From assembly GCF_009696675.1 (NCBI RefSeq), contig NZ_VULN01000011.1, forward strand, positions 25,042 to 89,041: 64,000 nucleotides of DNA, given 5' to 3'. The notes beneath the pieces are model-generated. The model was not told the origin of the DNA and did not search any database. It saw only the letters and a list, made by a program, of their open reading frames with translations. Position numbers and translations under genes: made by a program. Positions within the stretch are counted from its first letter, which is position 1. Every line of letters starts with the position of its first letter. Positions 27,844-36,620 of this stretch are shown one piece after another. Origin of the DNA: Acidaminococcus fermentans. Lineage in GTDB: Bacteria > Bacillota > Negativicutes > Acidaminococcales > Acidaminococcaceae.

Positions 27844-28868
27844 TGGAGTTCCTTCCGGATTTTCCGTTCCCCGTCATAGTCGGAAGCCTGGGCCCAGTCA
27901 TACCCTTTGTGGCCGATGGTCTTCAGCACCTTCAGTCCTTCTTCCGTTTTCCCGATTTCGATCAGGGCTTCTCCCAGAGCCTTCCGGAAAGCCGGGTCCT
28001 GCATTACCTTGCTGGTTTTGCTTACGCTCACCGTGTCGTTGAAAATCTTCCCGGTGACCCCGATGATCCCTGTCTGGTCCCAGATGGATCCGGTGCCCCC
28101 CAGTTTGGCCTGCCAGTCTTTTTCCATCTTGGCCCGGATATGGGAATAAGCCACCATTACATCCACCTGGCCGGAAGCCAGACGGGCTGTGGAAGTAGTG
28201 TAGGAATCGGACTGGACCACATGGGACAGGTCCTTCAGGGTCTTCCCGTAATTTTCCTTCAGCCACAGGGAAGGATACAGGTAGCCTGAAGCAGATGCCG
28301 GACTCATCACCGCCCAGTTCAGGCTGTCCAGTTCCTCCCAGGTGGGCTTTTCTCCCTGCTTCACCCTGGCCAGCAGGGCCTGTCCCTTGGGGCTGGGGCC
28401 CACCACCACAGCAGACCGGTAGTACTTCACCAGATTTTTGGTGAATTTGTCCGGCTGGCCGTTGTTCCATACGGACAGATCCGTGGTATCCTTGTCGATG
28501 CCTTCCCGGAGGGCTGTCAGCAGCACATCCACATCCTGGTCACAGAGTACGTAGGTGGCCCCGGAAATGAAGCCCACATCGGCGCTGCCGGCACTAAGGG
28601 CTTCTCCCACTGCATTGTAGGAGGTTCCCACGTTCAGGGTGATTTTTTTCACGTCATAGCCCTTTTCCTTCAGTTTGGCCTGGAGCATCTTCCCCAAAGG
28701 CTCGGTTTTGGTCCGCAGGGTATCCGCATCCTGATAAGGTGAAATGGCGATTTTCAGTTCCGGAATGGTCTTGCTGCCGGCCTCCTGTTTCTTTTCCGTG
28801 CTGCCGCAGCCGCCCAGGACCATGGCCCCGGCCAGCAGCACCCCCAGCATCTTCATCCAGTTCTTCAC
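27840..28868 (-). CDS. phnD: PhnD-type substrate-binding lipoprotein
   Basis: A 342-residue periplasmic-binding protein of the PhnD family. The signal peptide ends in a lipobox (VLGGCGS near residue 20), so it is a membrane-anchored lipoprotein. Mature part: ELKIAISPYQDADTL near 37, GTSYNAVGEALSAGSADVGF near 77 and SASGYLYPSLWLKE near 178, the ligand-lobe motifs of this family. Start is a GTG at 28868, 7 nt after GGAGG; longer frames upstream run into the terminator. It is the first gene of phnD-phnC-phnE, directly after a structured leader. Substrate not certain: relatives bind phosphonates or phosphite, others unknown. Confidence 0.88.
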   Translation of the reverse strand: MKNWMKMLGVLLAGAMVLGGCGSTEKKQEAGSKTIPELKIAISPYQDADTLRTKTEPLGKMLQAKLKEKGYDVKKITLNVGTSYNAVGEALSAGSADVGFISGATYVLCDQDVDVLLTALREGIDKDTTDLSVWNNGQPDKFTKNLVKYYRSAVVVGPSPKGQALLARVKQGEKPTWEELDSLNWAVMSPASASGYLYPSLWLKENYGKTLKDLSHVVQSDSYTTSTARLASGQVDVMVAYSHIRAKMEKDWQAKLGGTGSIWDQTGIIGVTGKIFNDTVSVSKTSKVMQDPAFRKALGEALIEIGKTEEGLKVLKTIGHKGYDWAQASDYDGERKIRKELQ

Positions 28869-28890
28869 AGTACTTCCTCCTTTTCTACAC

Positions 28891-29028
28891 AAAAAAACCG
28901 GCTGCCGCTTTCTTGGCGACAGCCGGTTTTTTGTACGGTTCCCAGGATGCGGCAGAGAGACTCCTCCCTCCGGCGGTCGGTACTTGGGTACCCTCTCAGC
29001 CCGGTCCACGGGCTCCCTCGCATCCCGG
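28891..29028 (-). promoter_or_regulatory. Structured leader with terminator before phnDCE (possible riboswitch variant)
   Basis: Read on the minus strand. A 10-bp stem CCGGGATGCG (29028-29019) pairs with CGCATCCTGG (28951-28942, one G-T). Inside, GCCCG (29013-29009) pairs with CGGGC (29003-28999) and is followed by TGAGA, then GGTAC-CCAA-GTACC forms a second hairpin. About 10 nt after the closing stem, a strong terminator (AACCGGCTG-CGC and its partner, 28932-28891) with seven T lies 14 bp before the phnD ribosome binding site. The arrangement aptamer-terminator-gene is that of a riboswitch. The segment GCCCG..CGGGCTGAGA..TACCC resembles the 5' half of the THI box, but the 3' half does not match. 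Class therefore unassigned. No promoter was found between aspS and this leader. Confidence 0.55.
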
Positions 29029-29094
29029 TCCCTGTTGCGTCCTTCCGCAAGGCAGGATCAGGGCGCTCCCCCTCATCCCACATGCAGACCGGAT

Positions 29095-30891
29095 TTATTT
29101 CTTTTCTTCTTTTTCCTTCTTCACAACCGTGCTCCGGATATGGAGTTCCCGCAGCTGCTTTTCGTCCACCACGTTGGGTGCCTGACACATCAGGTCGATG
29201 GCACTCTGGGATTTGGGGAAAGCAATTACGTCACGGATGGAAGGCCGTTTGGCCATGAGCATCACCAGACGGTCCAGGCCGAAGGCCAGACCCCCATGGG
29301 GAGGTGCTCCAAATTCAAAGGCTTTCAGCAGGAAGCCAAATTTTTCCTGAGCCTGTTCGTCGGTCAGGCCGATGGCTTCGAAGACCTTCTTCTGGATGTC
29401 TTCCCGATGGATACGTTCGGAACCACCGCCGATTTCCACCCCGTTCAGCACCATGTCATAGGCCTTGGCATACACATGGCCGGGATCGGTGAGCAGCTTG
29501 TCCACATCTTCATCGCAGGGAGCGGTGAAGGGATGGTGCATGGCCACATACCGGTGTTCTTCTTCGCTGTATTCGAACATGGGGAACTTCACCACCCAGG
29601 TGAAGCACAGTTTGTCCTTGTCGATGAGACCCAGACGCTTGCCCATTTCCAGACGCAGGGCGCCCAGAGCGGCAGCCACCACCTGGGGTTTCCGGTCGGC
29701 CACGAACAGCAGCACGTCGCCTTTTTCCGCCTTGCCGGCTTCCAGGATCCGCTTCATTTCTTCTTCAGAGAAGAATTTGGCAATAGGAGATTTGATGGAA
29801 CCGTCATCGTTGACGATGATCCAGGCCAGCCCTTTGGCCCCGTAAATCCCTACGAATTCCACCAGACCGTCCAGTTCTCTCCGGGGGATCTTGTTGTAGC
29901 CCTTTACGTTGATGGCTTTCACCAGGCCGCCCTTTTCGATGATGTCCTTGAACACCTTGAACTGGGTCCCCTGGAGGGCTTCATTCATGTTCACCAGCTC
30001 CATGCCGAACCGCAGGTCCGGTTTGTCGCTGCCGTATTTGTCCATGGCTTCGTCCCAGGTCATCCGGGCCATGGGCACGGGAACGTCCACGCCCAGGGTT
30101 TCCTTGAACACATAGGCGATGAGTTTTTCCGTGAGGGCCATGATGTCATCCTGGTCCACAAAGGACATTTCCATATCCAGCTGGGTGAATTCCGGCTGAC
30201 GGTCGGCCCGCAGGTCTTCATCCCGGAAGCACCGGGCAATCTGGAAGTACCGTTCCATCCCCGCAATCATCAGCAGCTGTTTGAACAGCTGGGGAGACTG
30301 AGGCAGCGCATAGAACTTGCCGGGGTTCACACGGCTGGGCACCAGGTAGTCCCGGGCCCCTTCCGGGGTGCTCCGGATCAGATCCGGGGTTTCGATTTCC
30401 AGGAAGTCCTGCTTGTCCAGGAAGTCCCGGACAGCCTTGGTCACCCGGTGACGGAGGATCAGGTTCTGCTGCATTTCCGGACGCCGCAGATCCAGATACC
30501 GGTAGCGGAGACGGACGTTTTCATCCACATCGATGCCATCCTGGATATAGAAGGGCGGAGTCTTGGAAGGATTCAGCACGTTCAGATCCTTCACCACCAC
30601 TTCCACATCCCCGGTGGGCAGGTGGGGGTTCACGGTTTCAGCGCTCCGTTCCCGCACCAGGCCCCGGACCTGCAGCACATATTCGCTGCGGACCCCTTCC
30701 GCCTTGTGGAAATCCTTTTCGTCATGGGCCGGGTCGATGACCACCTGCACCAGACCGTGACGGTCACGGAGATCGATGAAGATGATGCCGCCGTGGTCAC
30801 GCCGTTTGCTTACCCAGCCGCACAAGGTAACTGTCTTGCCGGCATCTGCTTTTCTCAAGTCACCGCAATGATGACTGCGTTCCATACTCAT
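29095..30891 (-). CDS. aspS: Aspartyl-tRNA synthetase
   Basis: A 598-residue class II synthetase of the bacterial type. N-terminal OB anticodon-binding domain (GWVSKRRDHGGIIFIDLRD near 26), class II motif 1 around RVTKAVRDFLDKQDFLEIETP near 150, motif 2 FQIARCFRDEDLRADRQPEF near 215, the GAD insertion (about 290-420) and motif 3 GLAFGLDRLVMLM near 535. ATG 30891 is chosen at 10 nt from GAGGT; an upstream GTG adds four codons. It follows hisS by 21 bp as in many Firmicutes. No T-box leader is visible. Confidence 0.96.
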   Translation of the reverse strand: MSMERSHHCGDLRKADAGKTVTLCGWVSKRRDHGGIIFIDLRDRHGLVQVVIDPAHDEKDFHKAEGVRSEYVLQVRGLVRERSAETVNPHLPTGDVEVVVKDLNVLNPSKTPPFYIQDGIDVDENVRLRYRYLDLRRPEMQQNLILRHRVTKAVRDFLDKQDFLEIETPDLIRSTPEGARDYLVPSRVNPGKFYALPQSPQLFKQLLMIAGMERYFQIARCFRDEDLRADRQPEFTQLDMEMSFVDQDDIMALTEKLIAYVFKETLGVDVPVPMARMTWDEAMDKYGSDKPDLRFGMELVNMNEALQGTQFKVFKDIIEKGGLVKAINVKGYNKIPRRELDGLVEFVGIYGAKGLAWIIVNDDGSIKSPIAKFFSEEEMKRILEAGKAEKGDVLLFVADRKPQVVAAALGALRLEMGKRLGLIDKDKLCFTWVVKFPMFEYSEEEHRYVAMHHPFTAPCDEDVDKLLTDPGHVYAKAYDMVLNGVEIGGGSERIHREDIQKKVFEAIGLTDEQAQEKFGFLLKAFEFGAPPHGGLAFGLDRLVMLMAKRPSIRDVIAFPKSQSAIDLMCQAPNVVDEKQLRELHIRSTVVKKEKEEKK

Positions 30892-30912
30892 TTTTGTTAA
30901 CACCTCTGGTTT

Positions 30913-32166
30913 TTATTTGTTGAAATAGGCTTCCAAAGCCCCGAAGCAGACTTCTTCCTGGCTGCTGTCCGCCATGTTCCGGACGGTGACAGCCCCTCTG
31001 GACCGTTCTTCTTCCCCGAAGATCAGGGCGAAACGGGCCTGTTCCCGGTTGGCCTGTTTCATCTGGGCCTTCATGCTCCGTTCCACCAGGTTCATGTCGC
31101 AGACAAGTCCCTTGTTCCGGAGATTGGTGACCACCCGGAAGGCATCGGCCACGCCCCCTTCGTCAGGAATGACGGCAAAGATGTCGATGGCTTCCTTGCC
31201 GGTGGGCAGCAGGTTCTGTTTTTCCATGGCCAGGAGGATCCGTTCCAGGCCGATGGCAAAGCCCACACCGGGAGTGCTGGGCCCGCCCAGTTCTTCCACC
31301 AGGCCGTCATACCGTCCTCCGCCGCCTACAGCGCTCTGGGCGCCCAGGGGGGAATACTGGATTTCGAAAGCGGTCTTGGTGTAGTAGTCCAGCCCCCGTA
31401 CCAGGTTGCTGTCCACTTCATATTCCACGCCGGCTTCATCCAGCAGCTTCTTCACGGTTTCGAAGTGAGCCCGGCAGTCGTCGCACAGATGGTCGGTGAT
31501 TTTGGGGGCACCGGCCATGAAGGGTTTGTCCGCATCCACCTTGCAGTCCAGGATCCGCAGCGGGCTCCGGTCGAACCGGCTCTGGCAGTCTTCGCACAGT
31601 TCACCCAGATGAGGACGGAAATAGTCCTGGAGCAGCTTCCGGTGCTGAGGACGGCAGTTGGGGCAGCCTACGGAGTTGATCTTCAGTTTCAGGTCCTTCA
31701 GGCCGAAACGCTTCAGCACCGTCAGGGCCAGGAGGATCACTTCTGCATCCACCACGGGAGATTCCGCCCCCAGGGCTTCCACCCCGAACTGGTGGAACTG
31801 TCTCATACGGCCGGCCTGAGGACGGTCATACCGGAACATGGGTCCGATATAGAACACCTTCAGCGGCATGGGTTCCGCATACAGTTTGTTTTCCACAAAG
31901 GACCGAACCACGGAAGCGGTGTTTTCCGGGCGCAGGGTCAGGCTGCGGCCGCTCCGGTCCGTAAAGGTGTACATTTCCTTGTCCACTACGTCCGTGCCGT
32001 CCCCGATTCCTCTCTGGAAGAGTTCGGTGTGTTCAAAAATCGGGGTTCTGATTTCCTGATAGTTGAATTCCCGGCATACTTCACGAATGATTTGTTCTGC
32101 ATAGCGCCAGCCATTGATGGTGCCCGGCAGAATGTCTTTGGTACCACGCGGTGCCCCTGTTAACAT
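30913..32166 (-). CDS. hisS: Histidyl-tRNA synthetase
   Basis: A 417-residue class II synthetase. Motif 1 near REFNYQEIRTPIFEHTELF (residues 33-51), motif 2 YIGPMFRYDRPQAGRMRQFHQF near 108, the histidine A motif LVRGLDYYTKTAFE near 255, motif 3 GVGFAIGLERILLAME near 300, and a C-terminal anticodon-binding domain. ATG 32166 follows GGAGGGG; the preceding 7 codons of open frame are discarded. First gene of the hisS-aspS pair. Confidence 0.96.
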   Translation of the reverse strand: MLTGAPRGTKDILPGTINGWRYAEQIIREVCREFNYQEIRTPIFEHTELFQRGIGDGTDVVDKEMYTFTDRSGRSLTLRPENTASVVRSFVENKLYAEPMPLKVFYIGPMFRYDRPQAGRMRQFHQFGVEALGAESPVVDAEVILLALTVLKRFGLKDLKLKINSVGCPNCRPQHRKLLQDYFRPHLGELCEDCQSRFDRSPLRILDCKVDADKPFMAGAPKITDHLCDDCRAHFETVKKLLDEAGVEYEVDSNLVRGLDYYTKTAFEIQYSPLGAQSAVGGGGRYDGLVEELGGPSTPGVGFAIGLERILLAMEKQNLLPTGKEAIDIFAVIPDEGGVADAFRVVTNLRNKGLVCDMNLVERSMKAQMKQANREQARFALIFGEEERSRGAVTVRNMADSSQEEVCFGALEAYFNK

Positions 32167-32219
32167 AAAAATCCCCTCCGTCCTCACGACTTGTTTGAAC
32201 TTATTAATTTTAACACAGT

Positions 32220-33284
32220 TTATTGGTTTTTATCAACCTGGCCTTTTTCTCCCGCATGCCAAAAATACCCGTACAGCACCTTGATGATGGCCAGCACCGG
32301 CACGGCAAAGATCAGACCGGCCACTCCGCCGATCTGGCCCCCCACCATCACCGCCAGGATGATCAGCACCGGGTGCAGGGTGATGCTGTGGCCCATAAGA
32401 TTGGGCATGATCACCTGGGCATCCACCTGGTAGTACACCAGGTACAGGATCAGCACCTTAAGGGCCAGGGACGGCTTCTGGAGCAGGGCGATGAACACCG
32501 CTGACAGGGTCCCCACCACCGATCCCACCAGGGGGATCAGTTCGCTGATCATGGCCAGGAACCCCAGCACCAGGGTGTACTGGACGCCCAGGAGGGAAGT
32601 CCCTGCTGTCAGGCAGACGGCGGCAATGAAGCACAGCTTGAACATGTTGTCCACATAGGCACAGAGCATCCTTCCCATGTCCGTCAGCACCCGGTCCGCC
32701 AGGTCCTGCTTTTCGTAAGCGAACAGGCCCACCACCATCTTCTTCAGGGTCCGCCAGTCCTTCAGGAAATAGAAACTGAGGAAGGGGACCAGGGCCATGC
32801 TCACTAGGCTTTTGGCCGCCTGGACTGTGGAGGCCAGCATGTCCTTCAAAAGCCCCATAATGTAGCTGCTCAGGCTGCTGGCCGCCTGCTGGAGCATGTC
32901 CCGGGTATTGGGGGGCAGCTTCTGGGCTTCACTGCCCAGAAACAGGCTGATGCTTTCGTTGGCCCGGGCGGCCAGTCCCGGCATGGCTTTCAGCAGGGTG
33001 TTCACCTGGGTCACCAGGGGAACGATCAGCACATTGGCCGCTGCATACAGGAACAGCCCGAACAGCAGAAAGGCAATGAGCACTGCCAGGGTATTGGGAA
33101 AAGGATGGCCCTTCACCTGGATCCTTTCCAGCCGGTCCACAATGGGATACAGCAGGAAGCTCATGCCGATGGCCAGGAACACCGGCAGGAACCAGTGTCC
33201 CAGGAGATAGAAAGCCCCAAAGCCCAAAAGGCCGAAAACCAGCTTCACCACCAGGCCCCGGGGCCGCTGCTGATACTCCGTCAT
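32220..33284 (-). CDS. AI-2E family transporter (PerM/YtvI-like)
   Basis: A 354-residue membrane protein of the AI-2E/PerM family, with helices near 12-45, 65-90, 150-175, 205-235, 240-275 and 295-335, and the conserved segments SFYFLKDWRTL near 180 and GVQYTLVLGFLAMISELIPLVGSV near 232. Family members have been linked to autoinducer-2 export or cation/proton exchange; the role here is open. It lies 12 bp after the metallo-hydrolase gene. Confidence 0.82.
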   Translation of the reverse strand: MTEYQQRPRGLVVKLVFGLLGFGAFYLLGHWFLPVFLAIGMSFLLYPIVDRLERIQVKGHPFPNTLAVLIAFLLFGLFLYAAANVLIVPLVTQVNTLLKAMPGLAARANESISLFLGSEAQKLPPNTRDMLQQAASSLSSYIMGLLKDMLASTVQAAKSLVSMALVPFLSFYFLKDWRTLKKMVVGLFAYEKQDLADRVLTDMGRMLCAYVDNMFKLCFIAAVCLTAGTSLLGVQYTLVLGFLAMISELIPLVGSVVGTLSAVFIALLQKPSLALKVLILYLVYYQVDAQVIMPNLMGHSITLHPVLIILAVMVGGQIGGVAGLIFAVPVLAIIKVLYGYFWHAGEKGQVDKNQ

Positions 33285-33296
33285 AGGCTCACGACC

Positions 33297-33920
33297 TTAC
33301 TGGAGGAACGGGTTCCGGCGCTTTTCCCAGCCCACTGTGGTGGCAGGGCCGTGGCCCGGCAGCAGTTTATAGTCGTCGGGCAGCACCAGGAGCTTGGTCT
33401 TGATGGAATCCAGGATGGCGTCATAGGAGCCTCCGGGCAGATCCGTCCGGCCGATGCTTTCCAGGAATACCGTGTCCCCGCAGAATACCACCCCGTCCCC
33501 GATGATGCACACCCCGCCGGCGGTATGACCCGGGGTGGCGGCAATGGTGAAGTCCATGCCGGCTACCGTGAGTTTTTCCCCGTCGGTGAAGAATTCATCG
33601 GGGGGATCGAATTTTTTGTCCCGGTTGGTGGAATAGGACAGGCTGCTGTTCCACACCCGGAGCATGGGAGCGTCTTCCCGGCTCATGTATACTTTGGCGC
33701 CGGTGGCGTCCTTCACTTCGTCCAGGGCGGACACATGGTCCCCATGGCCGTGGGTGATGAAAATGGCCGGTACCTTTTCAATGCCGGCTTTCTGCACCGC
33801 ATCCATGATCCGGTTGGCTTCGTCCCCGGGATCCACGATGATTCCCTGGTTGTTTTCCTCATTTTTGATGATGTAACAGTTTTCCTGGATCGGCCCTACG
33901 ACCACCCGATAGATTTTCAT
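33297..33920 (-). CDS. Metallo-beta-lactamase fold hydrolase (glyoxalase II-like)
   Basis: A 207-residue MBL-fold protein. Metal site: THGHGDHVSALD (HxHxDH) near residues 56-67, TPGHTAGG near 129, GDTVF near 148 and LPGHGPATT near 190. The lack of a C-terminal glutathione-binding domain and the length fit the short glyoxalase II-like (YqgX) type of Firmicutes. It lies 16 bp after dtd in the relA-dtd-MBL order common in this phylum. Confidence 0.88.
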   Translation of the reverse strand: MKIYRVVVGPIQENCYIIKNEENNQGIIVDPGDEANRIMDAVQKAGIEKVPAIFITHGHGDHVSALDEVKDATGAKVYMSREDAPMLRVWNSSLSYSTNRDKKFDPPDEFFTDGEKLTVAGMDFTIAATPGHTAGGVCIIGDGVVFCGDTVFLESIGRTDLPGGSYDAILDSIKTKLLVLPDDYKLLPGHGPATTVGWEKRRNPFLQ

Positions 33921-33936
33921 GTTGCTCTGTTTCCTC

Positions 33937-34386
33937 CTAAAAAGTCTTTCCGCTGTCCAAAAGGATGGTTACCGGCCCGTCGTTTACCAGGGCCACTTCC
34001 ATATGGGCCTGGAACTGCCCGGTGGCCACCGGGATCCCTTTGGCCCGGAGGCTGTCCGCCAGCTTCTCATACAGCCGGTTGGCCACATCCGGGACCGCCG
34101 CCTGGGTAAAGGACGGCCGCTTCCCGTGGCGCACATCCCCATACAGGGTGAACTGGGACACCAGCAGGATGCTGCCGCCCACCTGGGCCACGGACCGGTT
34201 CATCTTTTCCTCTTCATCCTCGAAGATCCGGAGCCCGGCCAGTTTTTCCGCCAGGTAGGCTCCATCCTTTTCCGTATCCTCCCGGGACACCCCCAGGAGC
34301 ACCAGGAGACCAGGGCCGATGGCCCCTACGGTCTTTCCTTCCACGGTGACGGAGGCTTCCGTCACCCGCTGTACCACTGCCCGCAT
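33937..34386 (-). CDS. dtd: D-aminoacyl-tRNA deacylase
   Basis: A 149-residue Dtd, which removes D-amino acids (and glycine from tRNA-Ala) from charged tRNA. Start [15 protein letters not shown], the active-site SQFTLYGD near 77-84, and the Gly-cisPro motif in [11 protein letters not shown] near 134-144. Length and place right after relA are typical. Confidence 0.96.
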   Translation of the reverse strand: MRAVVQRVTEASVTVEGKTVGAIGPGLLVLLGVSREDTEKDGAYLAEKLAGLRIFEDEEEKMNRSVAQVGGSILLVSQFTLYGDVRHGKRPSFTQAAVPDVANRLYEKLADSLRAKGIPVATGQFQAHMEVALVNDGPVTILLDSGKTF

Positions 34387-34393
34387 GGTTCCC

Positions 34394-36616
34394 TCACATT
34401 CCGGACACTTTCCGGTCCACTTTGTATACGCCCTTGATCCGCCGCAGCCGTCCGATGATGTAGTTCAGCTGTTCCACGCTGCTGATGTCCAGCCCCATGT
34501 CGATGTAGGCGGTTTTGTTGGGATTGGTATGGGCATTGATGGAATTGATGTTCACTTTGGTTTCGCTGGCCACGGTCATGATGTTGGCCATGACCCCAGG
34601 CTGATCCACCGCCGTAAGCCGGAGCACCACCTTGTAGGCCACGTCCGTATCCACATTCCAGGACACTTCGATCATCCGGTTGGGATCTTCCGTGTTGGCC
34701 AGCACGTTGGGGCAGTCCGCCCGGTGGACGGAAACCCCGTGGCCCCGGGTGATGTATCCCACGATCGGGTCCCCGGGAATGGGGTTGCAGCATTTGGCCA
34801 GCTTCACCATAATGTCGTCTTCCCCCTTCACCAGGATCCCGTGGCTGCCCTTGTGGGTCTTTACGGTCTTGGGTTTCAGCTCGCTGAGGAGCTGGGACAG
34901 GTTCTTGGTGGTGTTCTGGCGCTGGGTCTTCTTGTACAGATCCACCAGCTTCACCATGACTCCGTTGACCATCAGGCCCCCATAGCCCAGGGCTGCCAGC
35001 AGGTTCTCCACGCTGCCGTCCATATGGCACCGGGAGGCCACTTCCTTCAGGTTGTCGGAAGTGAGCATGGTATTCACATCATAGCCCAGCCGCCGGCATT
35101 CCCGTTCCAGCATTTCCCGGCCGTTGACGATGTTTTCTTCCCGCCGTTCCTTCTTGAAGAACTGTTTGATTTTGTTCTTGGTCTGGCTGGATCCCACAAT
35201 GTTGATCCAGTCCCGGCTGGGTCCCGGAGACTGTTTGGATGTGATGATCTCCACAATGTCCCCGTTCTTCAGGTGGTAGTCCAACGGCACGATTTTCCCG
35301 TTGACCTTGGCTCCCACACAGCTGTTGCCCACCCCGGTATGGACCCGGTAGGCGAAGTCGATGGGCACGGAGCCCTCCGGCAGGTCCAGCACATCCCCCT
35401 GGGGGGTGAACACGAACACTTCGTCGGAGAACACGTCCATCTTCACGGTATTCACGAATTCATGGGGATCCCGCATGTCCTTGTGCCATTCCAGCAGCTG
35501 GCGCAGCCAGGCCATCTTGGCATCCACGCTTTTGTCCGAAGCGCTGGGCATTTTGGAGCCCCCGCTTTCTTTGTACCGCCAGTGAGCCGCCACCCCGTAT
35601 TCGGATACCTTGTGCATTTCAAAGGTCCGGATCTGGATTTCCAGAGGCTGTCCGCTGGAAGCCACCACGGTAGTATGGAGGGACTGGTACCCGTTGGATT
35701 TGGGTACGGCGATGTAGTCCTTGAACCGGCCGGGAATGGGTTTCCACTTCCCGTGGACGATCCCCAGCACCCCGTAGCAGTCCTTCACCGTATCCACCAG
35801 CACCCGGACTGCCAGCAGGTCATAGATTTCATTAATGGTCTTGTGGTCCCGCTGCATCTTTTTGTAGATGCTGTAGAAGCTTTTGGGCCGGCCCTGGATC
35901 TGACAGTTGATGCCGGATTCCTCGCACAGCTTCCGGAGTTCGTCCATGGCCTCCTGGACCATGGCTTCCCGTTCGTGGCGCTTCACCTTCACCTGTTCCA
36001 CCAGTTCATAGTAATGCTGGGGTTCCATGTACCGGAAGGCCAGATCCTCCAGTTCCCATTTGATGGCGTAGATCCCCAGCCGGTGAGCCAGAGGGGCGTA
36101 GATTTCCAGGGTTTCCGAAGAGATCCGTTTCTGCTTGTTCACGGGCATGTATTTCATGGTCCGCATGTTGTGCAGCCGGTCCGCCAGCTTGATCAGCACC
36201 ACCCGGATATCCTTGGCCATGGCCAGGAACATTTTCCGGTAATTCTCCACCTGCTGTTCTTCCCGGGAGATGTATTCGATTTTCCCCAGTTTGGTGACCC
36301 CGTCCACCAGCATGGCCACTTCCCGGCCGAAAATGTCTTCCAGCTGGTCCAGTGTCACTTCCGTATCTTCCACCACATCATGGAGGAAGGCCGCCGCCAG
36401 GGTCACATCGTCCATCTGGAGCTGGGCCAGGATGGAGGCCACTCCCAGAGGATGGATGATATAGGGTTCCCCGGAAGCCCGTTTCTGCTTGGCATGGGCT
36501 TCCGCCGCAAAATTGTAGGCTTCCCGGACAAATTCCACCTGCCGGGGGGTCAGATATTTGCTGATCCGGGCGTAGAACTCCTCCGCACTGATCGGCTTGT
36601 CATCGAGCTGTTCCAT
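34394..36616 (-). CDS. relA: Bifunctional (p)ppGpp synthetase/hydrolase (RelA/SpoT)
   Basis: A 740-residue long RSH enzyme controlling the stringent response. HD hydrolase domain with His55 in YIIHP and the FLHDVVEDT motif at residues 77-85; synthetase domain with [13 protein letters not shown] near 235 and an RFKD motif ([19 protein letters not shown], near 285), the RxKD type seen in bifunctional enzymes; TGS domain ([20 protein letters not shown], near 385-405); helical and zinc-finger-like part; C-terminal ACT domain (about 660-740). All catalytic parts are intact, so both activities are expected. It lies 4 bp after recJ. Confidence 0.95.
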   Translation of the reverse strand: MEQLDDKPISAEEFYARISKYLTPRQVEFVREAYNFAAEAHAKQKRASGEPYIIHPLGVASILAQLQMDDVTLAAAFLHDVVEDTEVTLDQLEDIFGREVAMLVDGVTKLGKIEYISREEQQVENYRKMFLAMAKDIRVVLIKLADRLHNMRTMKYMPVNKQKRISSETLEIYAPLAHRLGIYAIKWELEDLAFRYMEPQHYYELVEQVKVKRHEREAMVQEAMDELRKLCEESGINCQIQGRPKSFYSIYKKMQRDHKTINEIYDLLAVRVLVDTVKDCYGVLGIVHGKWKPIPGRFKDYIAVPKSNGYQSLHTTVVASSGQPLEIQIRTFEMHKVSEYGVAAHWRYKESGGSKMPSASDKSVDAKMAWLRQLLEWHKDMRDPHEFVNTVKMDVFSDEVFVFTPQGDVLDLPEGSVPIDFAYRVHTGVGNSCVGAKVNGKIVPLDYHLKNGDIVEIITSKQSPGPSRDWINIVGSSQTKNKIKQFFKKERREENIVNGREMLERECRRLGYDVNTMLTSDNLKEVASRCHMDGSVENLLAALGYGGLMVNGVMVKLVDLYKKTQRQNTTKNLSQLLSELKPKTVKTHKGSHGILVKGEDDIMVKLAKCCNPIPGDPIVGYITRGHGVSVHRADCPNVLANTEDPNRMIEVSWNVDTDVAYKVVLRLTAVDQPGVMANIMTVASETKVNINSINAHTNPNKTAYIDMGLDISSVEQLNYIIGRLRRIKGVYKVDRKVSGM

Positions 36617-36620
36617 GGTT

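Noticed and set aside
28891..29028. Firm call of a TPP or glycine riboswitch
   Set aside because: Only one half of either consensus can be matched, so no class was assigned in the annotation and the case is left as a finding.
30892..32219. T-box leader for hisS-aspS
   Set aside because: The gap before hisS is 53 bp and lacks the T-box sequence, AGTA loop and antiterminator; none is present before aspS.
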